Positions 1-8,889 of a stretch of 28,334 nucleotides of DNA are shown here, in pieces. The position numbers and the translations under genes were made by a program. Location: NCBI GenBank assembly GCA_018065205.1, contig JAGHTR010000125.1:1-28334 (forward strand). The letters are read 5' to 3'. The first letter of the stretch is position 1. Each line of letters opens with the position of its first letter. The notes under the pieces are model-generated. The model saw only the letters and a list, made by a program, of their open reading frames with translations. It was not told the DNA's origin and did no database searches. The DNA is from Candidatus Colicola caccequi (lineage in GTDB: Bacteria > Bacteroidota > Bacteroidia > Bacteroidales > Paludibacteraceae).

Positions 1-456
1 TCTGCTATGATTACCAATGCTTGGCATCATCGTTCCGACGCTCTGTCCTCCATTGGAGCAGCCATTGGTATAGGCGGTGCTATTTGCTTTGGCGGCAAAT
101 GGGTTATCTTAGACCCTATTGTAGGTTGTATCATAAGTATCTTTATTGTCGTAATCGCTGTCAAAATGGCTATACCGGCTCTATATGAGTTAACAGATGG
201 TTCATTACCGGAAGAAATAGAGCAACATATTATGCAACTCATTCTGTCCGTAGATGGTGTCACTAACGTGCACGACCTACGCACACGTCGTAATGGACCA
301 ATTATGATAATAGGAGCACATATTGTGGTGGATCCTAATATGACGGTCGCTAACGCCCATCACCTGACGGTATTAGCCGAAAATGCTATTCGTAACCAAT
401 TTGGTAACGAAACACAAATATCCATTCATATTGAACCTACTGAAGAGGCAGAGTAG
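1..456 (+). CDS. CDF-family divalent metal cation efflux transporter (C-terminal part, cut by window edge)
   Basis: This is the last 151 residues of a cation diffusion facilitator, an inner-membrane proton antiporter exporting Zn, Fe, Co or similar ions. The frame is open from base 1, so the real start lies outside the window. Visible residues begin in the metal-binding transmembrane helix with NAWHHRSDALSS, whose HxxxD (His9, Asp13 of the fragment) is the family's metal site. One or two hydrophobic helices follow (about 17-60). The rest is the cytoplasmic dimerisation domain (about 62-148), with the usual VHDLRTRRNG and closing HIEP segments. The gene converges on the DUF21/CBS gene with only 3 bases between stop codons. 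The metal cannot be told from this part. Confidence 0.9.
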   Translation, partial: SAMITNAWHHRSDALSSIGAAIGIGGAICFGGKWVILDPIVGCIISIFIVVIAVKMAIPALYELTDGSLPEEIEQHIMQLILSVDGVTNVHDLRTRRNGPIMIIGAHIVVDPNMTVANAHHLTVLAENAIRNQFGNETQISIHIEPTEEAE

Positions 457-459
457 GGA

Positions 460-1518
460 TTAGTCCTTCTTCCCCTTAGGAAGTGGTTGACGGAAGCGTT
501 TCTGACGTTGACGCCAGCGTTCACGTGCATACTGCTGCATATCTGCAAACTCATCGTTCTCGTCTATAATCTCCAAACCAAAAATGGTTTCTATTACATC
601 CTCCAAAGTTAAAATGCCTTGGAAGCAACCATATTCATCAATGATGATACCTATCTGAGATTTCTCTTTGAGCATTTGGTCAAAGATATCTCCAATTGAC
701 ATATTTTCATTAAACTGAGGAATAGAACGTTTAATCTCACCTAACGTCTTGCTGAAATGATCCTCCGTTAAATTCTCTAAAGCATCATCACGCATCACAT
801 AACCGGTGATATACTCAGGACTATCATTATATACAGGAATACGCGAGAAATGGTCGTAATCGTCACAATCATAGTAGTCCTTTAATGTCATACTCTCCGG
901 CGCAATAGACGCTACAACTCGGGGAGTCATAACATCAGAGGCCTTAATCTCATCCAAACGTATTACATTACGGATAATTTTCTTCTCATCTTCTTCGATT
1001 ACACCTTCTTGCTCACCAACATTGGCTAATGCTACCACTTCCTCACGACTGACGATAGACTCTTCATTTTCAGGGAAAAGACGTGATACCCAATGGATAA
1101 GTTTTACAAATGGATACATCAGCACAATTAACACCCTAATCGTACCGGCAGTAAATCCCATCAAGTTCTTCCAATAAGTAGTGCCAAAAGTTTTAGGAAT
1201 AATCTCCGAGAAAATCAAAATGAGTAGGGTAACTATAGCACTTACCAATCCAAACCATTGACTTCCAAACAAGATGTTTGCCTGCTGACCCACACCTGCT
1301 GCACCAACGGTATTGGCAATAGTATTTAATGATAGAATAGCGGCCAATGGCACTTCCGGCTCTGTCTTGTATTGCTTCATTCGCTTAGCCGGAGCATAAC
1401 CTTCTTCTTCACGTAAATTGATAAACGAGAGGGTAGTGGACATCAAAACCGATTCCAATGTTGAACAAAGGAACGAGACGCCCATCGCTATAAACAAAAA
1501 TATTAATAGTGTTGTCAT
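460..1518 (-). CDS. DUF21/CBS-domain membrane protein (CNNM/CorC/HlyC-related ion transporter)
   Basis: A 352-residue membrane protein of the CNNM/CorC-like superfamily, members of which are linked to Mg2+ or Co2+ export. The N-terminal DUF21 domain (about 1-150) has three to four hydrophobic segments, including the conserved LIFSEIIPKTFG stretch. A CBS pair follows (about 190-320), opening with DVMTPR and closing with GCFQGILTLEDVIE. The charged tail (RERWRQRQKRFRQPLPKGKKD) replaces the CorC_HlyC domain that ends many family members of 420 or more residues, so this is the short form. I chose the ATG at 1518. A longer frame starts at a TTG at 1527 directly next to the lon stop and adds only three residues. 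It follows lon closely and is probably cotranscribed with it. Confidence 0.85.
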   Translation of the reverse strand: MTTLLIFLFIAMGVSFLCSTLESVLMSTTLSFINLREEEGYAPAKRMKQYKTEPEVPLAAILSLNTIANTVGAAGVGQQANILFGSQWFGLVSAIVTLLILIFSEIIPKTFGTTYWKNLMGFTAGTIRVLIVLMYPFVKLIHWVSRLFPENEESIVSREEVVALANVGEQEGVIEEDEKKIIRNVIRLDEIKASDVMTPRVVASIAPESMTLKDYYDCDDYDHFSRIPVYNDSPEYITGYVMRDDALENLTEDHFSKTLGEIKRSIPQFNENMSIGDIFDQMLKEKSQIGIIIDEYGCFQGILTLEDVIETIFGLEIIDENDEFADMQQYARERWRQRQKRFRQPLPKGKKD

Positions 1519-1527
1519 AAATTCCAA

Positions 1528-3957
1528 TTATAATAGCGCATAGTCAATCACTTCTTGGATATCTTTCACATAGTGGAATGTCAACCCCTTTAAATAGATT
1601 GGTGCTATTTCCATCACATCCTTGCGATTATCCTCGCATAGAATCAAATCTGTTATCCCTGCACGTTTAGCAGCTAAGATTTTCTCCTTAACGCCACCAA
1701 TAGGCAGAACCTTGCCACGTAATGTCATCTCGCCAGTCATAGCGATGCGTGGCCTTACTTTACGTTTTGTAAAGGCGGAAACAAGTGCTGTGGTCATCGT
1801 GATACCGGCGCTGGGGCCATCTTTGGGAATAGCTCCTTCGGGCACGTGGATATGAACCGATTGCGAGTCAATATCCTTGCGTTTGATATTAAACTGATCA
1901 GCATGCGCCTTAATATATCCCAAGGCTATGGTTGCACTTTCTTTCATCACATCGCCTAAGTTACCCGTAAGGGTAAGGGTAGGTTGCTTGGCCGGACTTA
2001 GGCTGGTCTCTATAAACAAAATTTCTCCACCTACTTGGGTCCACGCCAAACCGGTAACTACACCTACATACTTATTATTCTCATACTGATCGCGTGAGAA
2101 ACGCTTTTGACCTAGGTACTGTATCAGGTCTTCCCGCGTCACAGATGCATTATATGTTTCTTCTAATGCAATCTTAGTCACCACTTTACGGCAAACAGTT
2201 GCGATTTGACGCTCTAATGAACGAACGCCCGACTCGCGTGTATAATCATCTATAAGGTGTTCAATAATCTCTTTTTTCAGTTTTAATTGCTTGGAACTTA
2301 ATCCGTGATCTTCTAATTCCTTGGGAATAAGATGACGTTTGGCAATCTCTACTTTCTCTTCAATCAGATAACCTGTCATCTCAATCAACTCCATACGATC
2401 TAGCAAGGGGCGAGGTATAGAATCTAACGTGTTAGCCGTGGCTATAAAGAGAACCTTACTCAAATCGTAATCGACATTTAGGTAATTGTCGTGGAAAGCC
2501 TTGTTCTGCTCAGGATCCAGCACCTCTAACAACGCTGAAGTAGGATCACCTTTGTAATCTGCACCAATCTTATCTATCTCATCCAGGATGAAGACCGGAT
2601 TGCTACTTTTAACCTTTTGTATATTCTCAATAATACGTCCAGGCATAGCACCAATATATGTGCGTCGATGTCCGCGAATCTCTGCCTCATCGTGCAATCC
2701 GCCTAAGGACATCCGAGTGTATTTGCGTCCTAATGCCTTTGCAACCGATTTGCCTAAACTGGTTTTACCAACTCCCGGAGGGCCATATAAGCATAGAATA
2801 GGGGTCTTACTATTGGAAACACCGGTGATATGCAGTTGCTTTTGCACAGCCAAGTATTCTAAGATGCGTTCCTTAACTTTCTCCAAACCGTAATGGTCGG
2901 CATCTAATACATTTTGGGCATTCTTAATATCAAAATTATCCTCAGTATATTCGCCCCAAGGCAAGTTCAGAAGGGTATCCAGGTAATTCTGCTGAGTCGT
3001 GTAGTCAGCAGAATGTGTGGACATTCGTTGCAACTTGAGCAATTCTTCATCAAAGACTTTCTTGACGTTTTCCGGCCACTTCTTCTTAGCAGCCTTCTCC
3101 TTCATCTCATTGATGACTTGTGCTCCGGTATCACCCAATTCCTTCTGAATGGTCTCCATTTGGCGCTGCAAGTAGTATTCGCGCTGTTCTTTATCCAAAC
3201 CTTCTCTTGTTTTAGTCTGGATATCTTCCTTCATTTCAAGCATTTGCACCTCTTTGTTGAGGTACTCTAATAGCCGTAAAGCGCGTTTTGCAATGGAATC
3301 GCAGGACAATAACTCCTGTTTTTCTTCAATTTTGAGACCAAAATTAACGCAGATATAGTTGACAAGGGTAGGGGGATTATCAATATTGCGCAATGTCATT
3401 CCTGCTTCAGGAGGTGTATTGTCAGAGCGACGAATAAGGTTAATGGCTTGGTCCTTAATATTACTGCAAACAGCCAAGAACTCCTTATCGCCACGACGCG
3501 GGAATACTTCCGGCAGAACGGTTACTCTGGCTTTAATCACATTTTGGCGTGATGTAGTAAATTCATCCACGCCAATGCGATCAATACCTTCTAGAATGAC
3601 CATGATATTAGGCGCATCTATCTCAACAATCTGCACAATTCGAGCAGCAGTTCCTAATCTGTATAAATCTTCTGCTCCCGGTTCCTGTACATCTTTTTCG
3701 TGTTGGCAACAAACGGCTATTAGTTTCTCTTGCTTGTACGCATTCATTACTAATCGCTGCGATTTAGGACGCGACACGGCAACAGGTAACAACACACCAG
3801 GGAACAATACCATATTACGCAACGGCAACACACCAAGTATGTCGCCGGTATTTACTTTGCACGGATGAGAAGCATCATTTCCCTCTATAATAGGAATAAT
3901 TTTGCCATCTTCATCACGAAGATCATCGTTTTCGTTCAGTTTTAAATTATATGTCAT
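1528..3957 (-). CDS. lon: ATP-dependent protease Lon
   Basis: Cytosolic AAA+ serine protease that unfolds and degrades damaged and regulatory proteins. All domains are present in about 809 residues, the usual length: LonN substrate domain (about 40-240), coiled-coil linker, AAA+ module with Walker A GPPGVGKT (about 392-399) and Walker B VFILDEID (about 455-462), and the protease domain with PKDGPSAGIT carrying the catalytic Ser (about 716) and GGVKEK carrying the catalytic Lys (about 757). I chose the ATG at 3957. A TTG at 3966 would add MIF but is less likely. It lies 108 bases downstream of fabD, and no TAnnTTTG promoter is visible in that gap, so it may be read from the fabD promoter. Confidence 0.97.
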   Translation of the reverse strand: MTYNLKLNENDDLRDEDGKIIPIIEGNDASHPCKVNTGDILGVLPLRNMVLFPGVLLPVAVSRPKSQRLVMNAYKQEKLIAVCCQHEKDVQEPGAEDLYRLGTAARIVQIVEIDAPNIMVILEGIDRIGVDEFTTSRQNVIKARVTVLPEVFPRRGDKEFLAVCSNIKDQAINLIRRSDNTPPEAGMTLRNIDNPPTLVNYICVNFGLKIEEKQELLSCDSIAKRALRLLEYLNKEVQMLEMKEDIQTKTREGLDKEQREYYLQRQMETIQKELGDTGAQVINEMKEKAAKKKWPENVKKVFDEELLKLQRMSTHSADYTTQQNYLDTLLNLPWGEYTEDNFDIKNAQNVLDADHYGLEKVKERILEYLAVQKQLHITGVSNSKTPILCLYGPPGVGKTSLGKSVAKALGRKYTRMSLGGLHDEAEIRGHRRTYIGAMPGRIIENIQKVKSSNPVFILDEIDKIGADYKGDPTSALLEVLDPEQNKAFHDNYLNVDYDLSKVLFIATANTLDSIPRPLLDRMELIEMTGYLIEEKVEIAKRHLIPKELEDHGLSSKQLKLKKEIIEHLIDDYTRESGVRSLERQIATVCRKVVTKIALEETYNASVTREDLIQYLGQKRFSRDQYENNKYVGVVTGLAWTQVGGEILFIETSLSPAKQPTLTLTGNLGDVMKESATIALGYIKAHADQFNIKRKDIDSQSVHIHVPEGAIPKDGPSAGITMTTALVSAFTKRKVRPRIAMTGEMTLRGKVLPIGGVKEKILAAKRAGITDLILCEDNRKDVMEIAPIYLKGLTFHYVKDIQEVIDYALL

Positions 3958-4065
3958 AAATATCAATCAAACAAACAAATAGAGCAGAACTCTACGTATA
4001 CCATTTTACATAATCGCAATTAAAAGCATTAAAATACCAGAAGTATTTCAAGCAATTGATAGCGA

Positions 4066-4935
4066 TTAACCAACTTGTACAGTGGAATCAATCTTACGGA
4101 TAAGTCCCTTAAGAACATCGCCCGGTCCAAACTCATAGAATTCGGTGGCTCCGTCACAAATCATGTTCTTAATAGTTTGCGTCCAACGAACCGGCGCTGT
4201 TAGTTGCAATAGCAGATTCTGGCGAATTTCTTCAGGATCTGTTTGTGGATACGCGTTTACGTTTTGGTAGATGGGACACATTGGCTTATGGAACTCAGTA
4301 GTAAGAATAGCTTCTTTAAGTTCCTCTGCAGCAGGTTGCATCAATGGCGAATGGAATGCTCCCCCAACCTGTAACCGGATAGCACGCTTTGCACCTGCTT
4401 CGCGCAGCAGTTCACATGCACGATCAACACCGGCGATGGTGCCACTAATTACCACTTGGCCAGGACAGTTAAAATTAGCTGCCACAACAACCTCTCCGGA
4501 TACTTGTTGACATATTTCATCTACTTTTTCATCCGGCATGCCTAATACAGCCGCCATCGTACTTTCCTGCATCTCACAAGCGTTTTGCATTGCTGCAGCA
4601 CGTTTACTAACCAATCTAACAGCATCCTCAAAACCAAGGACACCGCTAGCCACCAGTGCAGAATATTCTCCTAAACTATGACCGGCTACCATATCTGGAT
4701 GATAGATTGTCATAACTTGATTCATGATGACTGAATGCAGAAAGACGGCAGGTTGAGTAACTCGAGTTTGTTTTAAATCCTCTGCCTCACCATTAAACAT
4801 AACATCCGTGATACGGAATCCCAATATATCATTGGCCGTCTCGAACATCTGCTTAGCTACCGGATAGGACTCATATAAGTCCTTACCCATTCCAACAAAT
4901 TGAGCCCCTTGACCGGGAAATACAAATGCTTTCAT
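4066..4935 (-). CDS. fabD: Malonyl-CoA:ACP transacylase FabD
   Basis: Transfers malonyl from CoA to acyl carrier protein, supplying the extender unit of type II fatty acid synthesis. The protein is 289 residues, normal for the family. Motifs: GQGAQ near the N-terminus (8-12), the nucleophile elbow GHSLGE with Ser87, and AFHSPLM with the catalytic His195. The frame stays open upstream to 5001 (22 more residues), but the start is set at the ATG at 4935. The protein then begins with the family's standard MKAFVFPGQG, and a near-perfect promoter (4959-4990) sits inside the longer frame. It lies downstream of ettA on the same strand but has its own promoter. lon follows. Confidence 0.96.
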   Translation of the reverse strand: MKAFVFPGQGAQFVGMGKDLYESYPVAKQMFETANDILGFRITDVMFNGEAEDLKQTRVTQPAVFLHSVIMNQVMTIYHPDMVAGHSLGEYSALVASGVLGFEDAVRLVSKRAAAMQNACEMQESTMAAVLGMPDEKVDEICQQVSGEVVVAANFNCPGQVVISGTIAGVDRACELLREAGAKRAIRLQVGGAFHSPLMQPAAEELKEAILTTEFHKPMCPIYQNVNAYPQTDPEEIRQNLLLQLTAPVRWTQTIKNMICDGATEFYEFGPGDVLKGLIRKIDSTVQVG

Positions 4936-4958
4936 ATTATGAAACTCCAAAATTTGTG

Positions 4959-4990
4959 CAAAGATACTACAAATATTTGAGATATGCAAA
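4959..4990 (-). promoter_or_regulatory. fabD promoter (Bacteroidota type)
   Basis: Read on the minus strand: TTTG at 4990-4987, a 20-base spacer, then TATCTTTG at 4966-4959, an exact TAnnTTTG. It precedes the fabD ATG by 23 bases and shows that the upstream in-frame extension of fabD is not translated. Confidence 0.8.
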
Positions 4991-5012
4991 TTTTTTAGCA
5001 ATAATCATAAGA

Positions 5013-6689
5013 TTATTCCATTAGTTTCTTGTAGTGAATACGTTTTGGGTTGACAGCATCTTCTCCTAAACGGAGTTTCTTATTTTGTTCGTACTCGCTA
5101 TAAGAGCCTTCAAACCAATACACATTACCATCGCCCTCGTATGCCAGTATATGCGTGCATATTCGATCCAAGAACCATCGGTCGTGGCTAATTACGACAG
5201 CGCAACCGGCAAAATTCTCTAATCCTTCTTCTAATGCACGGAGTGTGTTAACATCAATGTCATTAGTTGGTTCGTCTAACAATAGTACATTCGCCTCGGA
5301 TTTAAGTGTTAGTGCCAGATGCAAGCGATTACGTTCACCGCCGGATAACATACCACATTTTTTCTCTTGGTCTGATCCGGCAAAGTTAAAACGACTAAGA
5401 TATGCTCTAGCCGATATCTCACGTCCTCCTACGCGTATATAGTCTGTCCCGTTTGAAATGGTTTCAAATACGGTTTTTTCAGGGTCTATACCTGAGTGAA
5501 TCTGATCCACATACCCTACTTTGACGGTATCTCCTACCTCGAAAGTGCCTTTATCCACGGTTTCCTGTCCCATTATCATTCTAAATAGAGTGGTTTTTCC
5601 TGCACCATTAGGACCAATAATACCCACAATGCCATTAGGTGGCAGCATGAAGTTCATGCCCTCAAAAAGGCAGCGTTCACCGAAAGATTTAGCCACATCT
5701 ACGGCGTTAATAACCTTATTGCCCAAACGAGGTCCATTAGGAATAAATATCTCCAACTGTTCCTCTCGTTCTTTTTGTTCTGCATTAAGCATTTTGTCAT
5801 ATGCTCCCAAACGTGCTTTAGACTTAGCTTGACGCGCCTTTGGGGCCATTCTAACCCACTCTAGTTCACGTTCCAATGTCTTGCGGCGTTTGCTGGCTTG
5901 CTTCTCTTCCATTGCCATTCGGGCAGTTTTTTGCTCAAGCCACGATGAGTAATTGCCCTTCCAAGGAATACCTTCTCCACGATCTAACTCCAATATCCAA
6001 CCGGCTACATTATCTAGGAAATAACGGTCATGCGTGATGCAGATAACAGTTCCTGCATATTGTTGCAAGTGTTGCTCCAACCAATCAATTGATTCAGCAT
6101 CAAGATGGTTGGTAGGTTCGTCTAATAAGAGGATATCCGGTTGCTGCAATAGTAAACGACATAAAGCAACGCGACGTCTTTCTCCCCCTGAAAGATTTTT
6201 GATGACAGCATCATCCTCAGGACAACGCAAAGCATCCATAGCACGATCTAATTTCTGGTCAATATTCCAAGCATCTACACTATCCAACTTGTCTTGTAAT
6301 TCGGCTTGACGAGCCAATAGTTTATCGTAGTCCGCATTAGGATCCGCAAAGGCATTATTGATTTCGTCATACTCGTGCAACATATCTATTGTTTCTTGAA
6401 CGCCCTCTTGCACACATTCACGAACTGTTTTTTCTGGGTTTAACTTAGGATCTTGCTCCAAATAACCTACGCTATATCCGGGAGAAAAGACCACTTGTCC
6501 TTCATAATTCTTTTCTACACCGGCTATTATCTTCATTAATGTAGATTTACCAGCACCATTTAGGCCAATAATGCCGATTTTGGCGCCATAGAAGAAACTA
6601 AGGTAGATATTGTTTAATACTCGTTTTTGTGGTGAAAAGGCCTTACTTACGCCCACCATTGAGAATATAATTTTCTTATCGTCTGCCAT
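5013..6689 (-). CDS. ettA: ABC-F translation factor EttA (energy-dependent translational throttle)
   Basis: A soluble ABC-F ATPase of 558 residues, matching EttA (about 555). These proteins bind the ribosomal E site and act on early elongation according to ATP/ADP level. It has two nucleotide-binding domains: the first with GLNGAGKST (about 42-50), LSGGERRRVALC and LLLDEPTNHLD; the second with GPNGAGKTT, LSGGERNRLHLA and LLLDEPTNDID. No transmembrane segment is present. The inter-domain linker carries the P-site-tRNA-interaction sequence WVRMAPKARQAKSKARL, which is typical of EttA rather than Uup or antibiotic-resistance ABC-F members. It lies 15 bases downstream of an HTH regulator and probably shares its promoter. 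Confidence 0.93.
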   Translation of the reverse strand: MADDKKIIFSMVGVSKAFSPQKRVLNNIYLSFFYGAKIGIIGLNGAGKSTLMKIIAGVEKNYEGQVVFSPGYSVGYLEQDPKLNPEKTVRECVQEGVQETIDMLHEYDEINNAFADPNADYDKLLARQAELQDKLDSVDAWNIDQKLDRAMDALRCPEDDAVIKNLSGGERRRVALCRLLLQQPDILLLDEPTNHLDAESIDWLEQHLQQYAGTVICITHDRYFLDNVAGWILELDRGEGIPWKGNYSSWLEQKTARMAMEEKQASKRRKTLERELEWVRMAPKARQAKSKARLGAYDKMLNAEQKEREEQLEIFIPNGPRLGNKVINAVDVAKSFGERCLFEGMNFMLPPNGIVGIIGPNGAGKTTLFRMIMGQETVDKGTFEVGDTVKVGYVDQIHSGIDPEKTVFETISNGTDYIRVGGREISARAYLSRFNFAGSDQEKKCGMLSGGERNRLHLALTLKSEANVLLLDEPTNDIDVNTLRALEEGLENFAGCAVVISHDRWFLDRICTHILAYEGDGNVYWFEGSYSEYEQNKKLRLGEDAVNPKRIHYKKLME

Positions 6690-6704
6690 ATTCGTTTGAT
6701 TTAT

Positions 6705-7118
6705 TTATCTTTCTTCATACGTGCCGTCAGTATAATAGATAACTATTTTAGCCACTTTTCGTTCGGAAGGAGTGGTTGAAGTCTTGCTTTGTACCGATGG
6801 AATAGGCGTTTTTTCGACTTGAGAAACTGGTGTACTGACCGGTTGTTCTTGTGGATTTTCCGGTTTAATGTCAAACAAAGCAGTTTGTGGTCCATCACCA
6901 TTAGGGCGATACATAGCCCCAATGCCCAAGATAAGCCAATCTGAGTTAATGGTGCGGAAGCGGTTTAAAACAGCCTGTAGCACATCTAAACTTGGGTTAT
7001 TTCGTCCTCCCATAATATTGGAGATTGTTCCGGCACTAATGCCTACTTCTTCTGCAAACTGTTTAGCATTAAGCTTCTCAGCTTCCATAATCTGTTGTAA
7101 TCTTTGGCGTTCGTTCAT
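6705..7118 (-). CDS. XRE-family helix-turn-helix transcriptional regulator
   Basis: A 137-residue protein with an N-terminal XRE/Cro-type DNA-binding domain (about 5-65), with recognisable helices LNAKQFAEEVGISAGTISNIMGG and a following segment ending in NSDWLILGIG. A Pro/Ser/Thr/Gln-rich linker follows (about 75-118), then a short C-terminal strand motif KIVIYYTDGTYEER. No sensor or ligand domain is recognisable, and the target is unknown. It is the first gene of a likely two-gene transcript with ettA, with its own promoter at 7190-7220. Autoregulation is plausible but not shown by the sequence. Confidence 0.85.
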   Translation of the reverse strand: MNERQRLQQIMEAEKLNAKQFAEEVGISAGTISNIMGGRNNPSLDVLQAVLNRFRTINSDWLILGIGAMYRPNGDGPQTALFDIKPENPQEQPVSTPVSQVEKTPIPSVQSKTSTTPSERKVAKIVIYYTDGTYEER

Positions 7119-7189
7119 ATTGTGATATTTTTTATAAGTAGACCTATTATTGATAAATATTACTGTTTTTTTTACTTGGAAATCGACTG

Positions 7190-7220
7190 CAAAATTACGA
7201 AAACTTTTTCACATGTGCAA
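7190..7220 (-). promoter_or_regulatory. Promoter of HTH regulator-ettA transcript
   Basis: On the minus strand: TTTG at 7220-7217, a 19-base spacer, and TAATTTTG at 7197-7190, matching TAnnTTTG. It lies about 70 bases upstream of the regulator's ATG at 7118. The spacer contains the palindrome CACATGTG (7210-7217), a possible operator. Confidence 0.7.
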
Positions 7221-7844
7221 ATTTTTAGACAAGTAAATTTTAAGATGCACGAATTTTCATTTGCAAACCGCCACTCTGAACCATACCCAACAAAAGTCCT
7301 GAAACAACTTAAATAAAAACTTTGATTAAATCACATAAATGATTGATATATGTGTTTATACGAAAAATCTACACGTGTATTTTATTGTGCCATACATTTA
7401 ATTAACGATTTCAACTGATTGTATATGCGGTTACTTTATGTATATTTTGTAACTGATTGAAAAATACACAGTTACATTGCAGAATATTATTATATTGCAC
7501 ATGTATATTATGGTTAAAATGTGCTGTCATTTCGGGTATGTTATGAATTCACAAGGTGCATAGTATTACGTCACAATGATGTTTATTGTTGTGAATTTTG
7601 TTATTGTAAGATTTGTGAATTTTAGAAATCTATGTCTATTGTGATGTTCACTTTTCTATGATTACTACCCTACTCTTTTGAGTGATTAAAGAAACTGTTG
7701 TTTAGTTGTAGTATGGTTGCCGCATAGTAGTTGCATCATAGCAGAATAGTCTATTTATGGTCTATTAATAGTCTATTAATGGTCTATATAGTACAGGGCC
7801 AATTAGCCAATTAGGACTTAGCCCCAAGACTATGACTAATTGCA
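7221..7844. other. Gene-free AT-rich stretch between regulator promoter and yitT terminator
   Basis: About 620 bases with no convincing coding frame on either strand. They hold scattered short repeats: TGTGAATTTT twice around 7590-7625, AACTGATTG twice around 7412-7460, GCACAT/ATGTGC arms at about 7497-7524, and an 11-bp tandem array at 7749-7788. I see no tRNA, riboswitch fold or full TAnnTTTG promoter. It could hold a small RNA or a decayed gene, but nothing in it proves either. Confidence 0.6.
7749..7788. repeat. 11-bp tandem repeat (GTCTATTAATR, about 3.6 copies)
   Basis: Three consecutive 11-base units begin at 7749, 7760 and 7771 (consensus GTCTATTAATR, with one T/A change in the first unit), followed by a partial fourth, GTCTATA, at 7782. 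The period of 11 is near one DNA helical turn, so the units would face the same side of the helix. Confidence 0.85.
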
Positions 7845-7878
7845 TAAAAAAGGCCGGGCATTTAGTTTGTCCGGCCTT
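7845..7878 (-). terminator. Rho-independent terminator of the PepSY-gcvP-yitT-yitT operon
   Basis: An 11-bp stem (7850-7860 paired with 7868-7878, GC-rich core GGCCGG/CCGGCC with one G-U pair) and a 7-base loop. Reading on the minus strand it is followed by a run of U (from the A run at 7846-7851). It sits 24 bases after the stop codon of the last yitT gene. Confidence 0.9.
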
Positions 7879-7901
7879 AGTATTGAACGTCAGTTTCAAA
7901 C

Positions 7902-8888
7902 TTAACTCTTGATTTTGTCAAATCCACTACCAAATACACCTGCCACATTAGAACAACTGACAAAGGCATCTGGGTCAATAGAACGGATAAGATGTAAAAT
8001 AGTGTTAGCTTCGTGTTTGCGAGCAAGAACAGTCACTACAGTAATGGGTTGACTACTATACCACCCTTTCCCATCTAACAAGGTAACTCCCCGTTGAACA
8101 TTAGTAGAAATAGCCTTTGCAATCTCTTCGTGCTTACGAGAAAAGATAAAGAATTGTACGCTTTGGCGAACACGAGACAGGAACCAATCGAGGGCAGCGG
8201 TGTAAGAAATGGTCATGCTTAATCCACATAACACACGCTGAATCTTGTAATCTGATACTGTTTGTTCTCCTAACTCAATGGTATCAGGAACCGGCAAGAA
8301 ATAAGCACTAATGATGATAATTATATCGCAGAGCACAAGCACTTTGCCTAATGACACGTCTTTAAAATGGTGTACGATCATAGCGACAATGTCTGTTCCT
8401 CCGGAACTGCCATTGCATAAGAGTACTACGCCTAAGGAGACACCAAATGCGATACCTCCAATAATACAACCTAACATAGGATCGGCGATAATAGCTTCTG
8501 CACGTATAGGAATTGCTCGATACCAGAAAGCGACGCATAGTACGCCCCAAATTGTTCTGATACAGAAAGACCACCCCACTGTAAAGCCTGCAATTGTCAG
8601 CAGAATGGCATTGATGACAATGGTAGAGAGCCAAATAGGAATTGCACCGTTATAGGCAGCAAACAAGGAAGGGAACATACCTTGTGTGACATAGTAAATA
8701 GCGGAGCAAATACCTGTTAATCCTCCACCTACGAGTGAGTGTGGCACGAATATCCAGTTTACCATACATGCAAACGGGCAAAGAGCGAGGAAAATGCCCA
8801 AATACTCTAGCCCCACTTCGATTCTGTACCTACGAGGGTCTATATCCCCATGAGGGTGATTTTGTTGCTGTAAAGGAGATTGTTGCAT
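7902..8888 (-). CDS. YitT family membrane protein (second copy)
   Basis: A 328-residue integral membrane protein with an N-terminal multi-helix YitT_membrane domain (about 25-225) and a C-terminal cytoplasmic DUF2179 domain (about 240-325, ending VFGSGFDKIKS). The family motif CNGSSGGTDIVAMI lies between helices, and the N-terminal part has PHSLVGGGLTGIC. The biochemical role of the family is not established. The neighbour at 8890-9828 is clearly a paralogue with matching motifs in the same order, and the two genes are 1 base apart, indicating tandem duplication. It is the last gene before the terminator at 7845-7878. Confidence 0.88.
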   Translation of the reverse strand: MQQSPLQQQNHPHGDIDPRRYRIEVGLEYLGIFLALCPFACMVNWIFVPHSLVGGGLTGICSAIYYVTQGMFPSLFAAYNGAIPIWLSTIVINAILLTIAGFTVGWSFCIRTIWGVLCVAFWYRAIPIRAEAIIADPMLGCIIGGIAFGVSLGVVLLCNGSSGGTDIVAMIVHHFKDVSLGKVLVLCDIIIIISAYFLPVPDTIELGEQTVSDYKIQRVLCGLSMTISYTAALDWFLSRVRQSVQFFIFSRKHEEIAKAISTNVQRGVTLLDGKGWYSSQPITVVTVLARKHEANTILHLIRSIDPDAFVSCSNVAGVFGSGFDKIKS

Positions 8889-8889
8889 T

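Noticed and set aside
3966..4065. Separate lon promoter in the fabD-lon gap
   Set aside because: No TAnnTTTG with a suitable -33 element is visible on the minus strand; CAAACAAACAAATAG is only A-rich.
4936..5001. N-terminal extension of FabD (22 residues upstream of MKAF)
   Set aside because: A full TTTG-N20-TATCTTTG promoter lies within it, and the family starts at MKAF.
5000..5017. Perfect 7-bp inverted repeat AATAATC/GATTATT over the ettA stop codon as a terminator
   Set aside because: The stem is nearly all A/T and no U run follows on the minus strand; chance in AT-rich DNA is likely.
7104..7316. Small plus-strand open frame overlapping the HTH promoter region
   Set aside because: It runs through the regulator's promoter, has no recognisable motif or promoter of its own, and composition looks non-coding.
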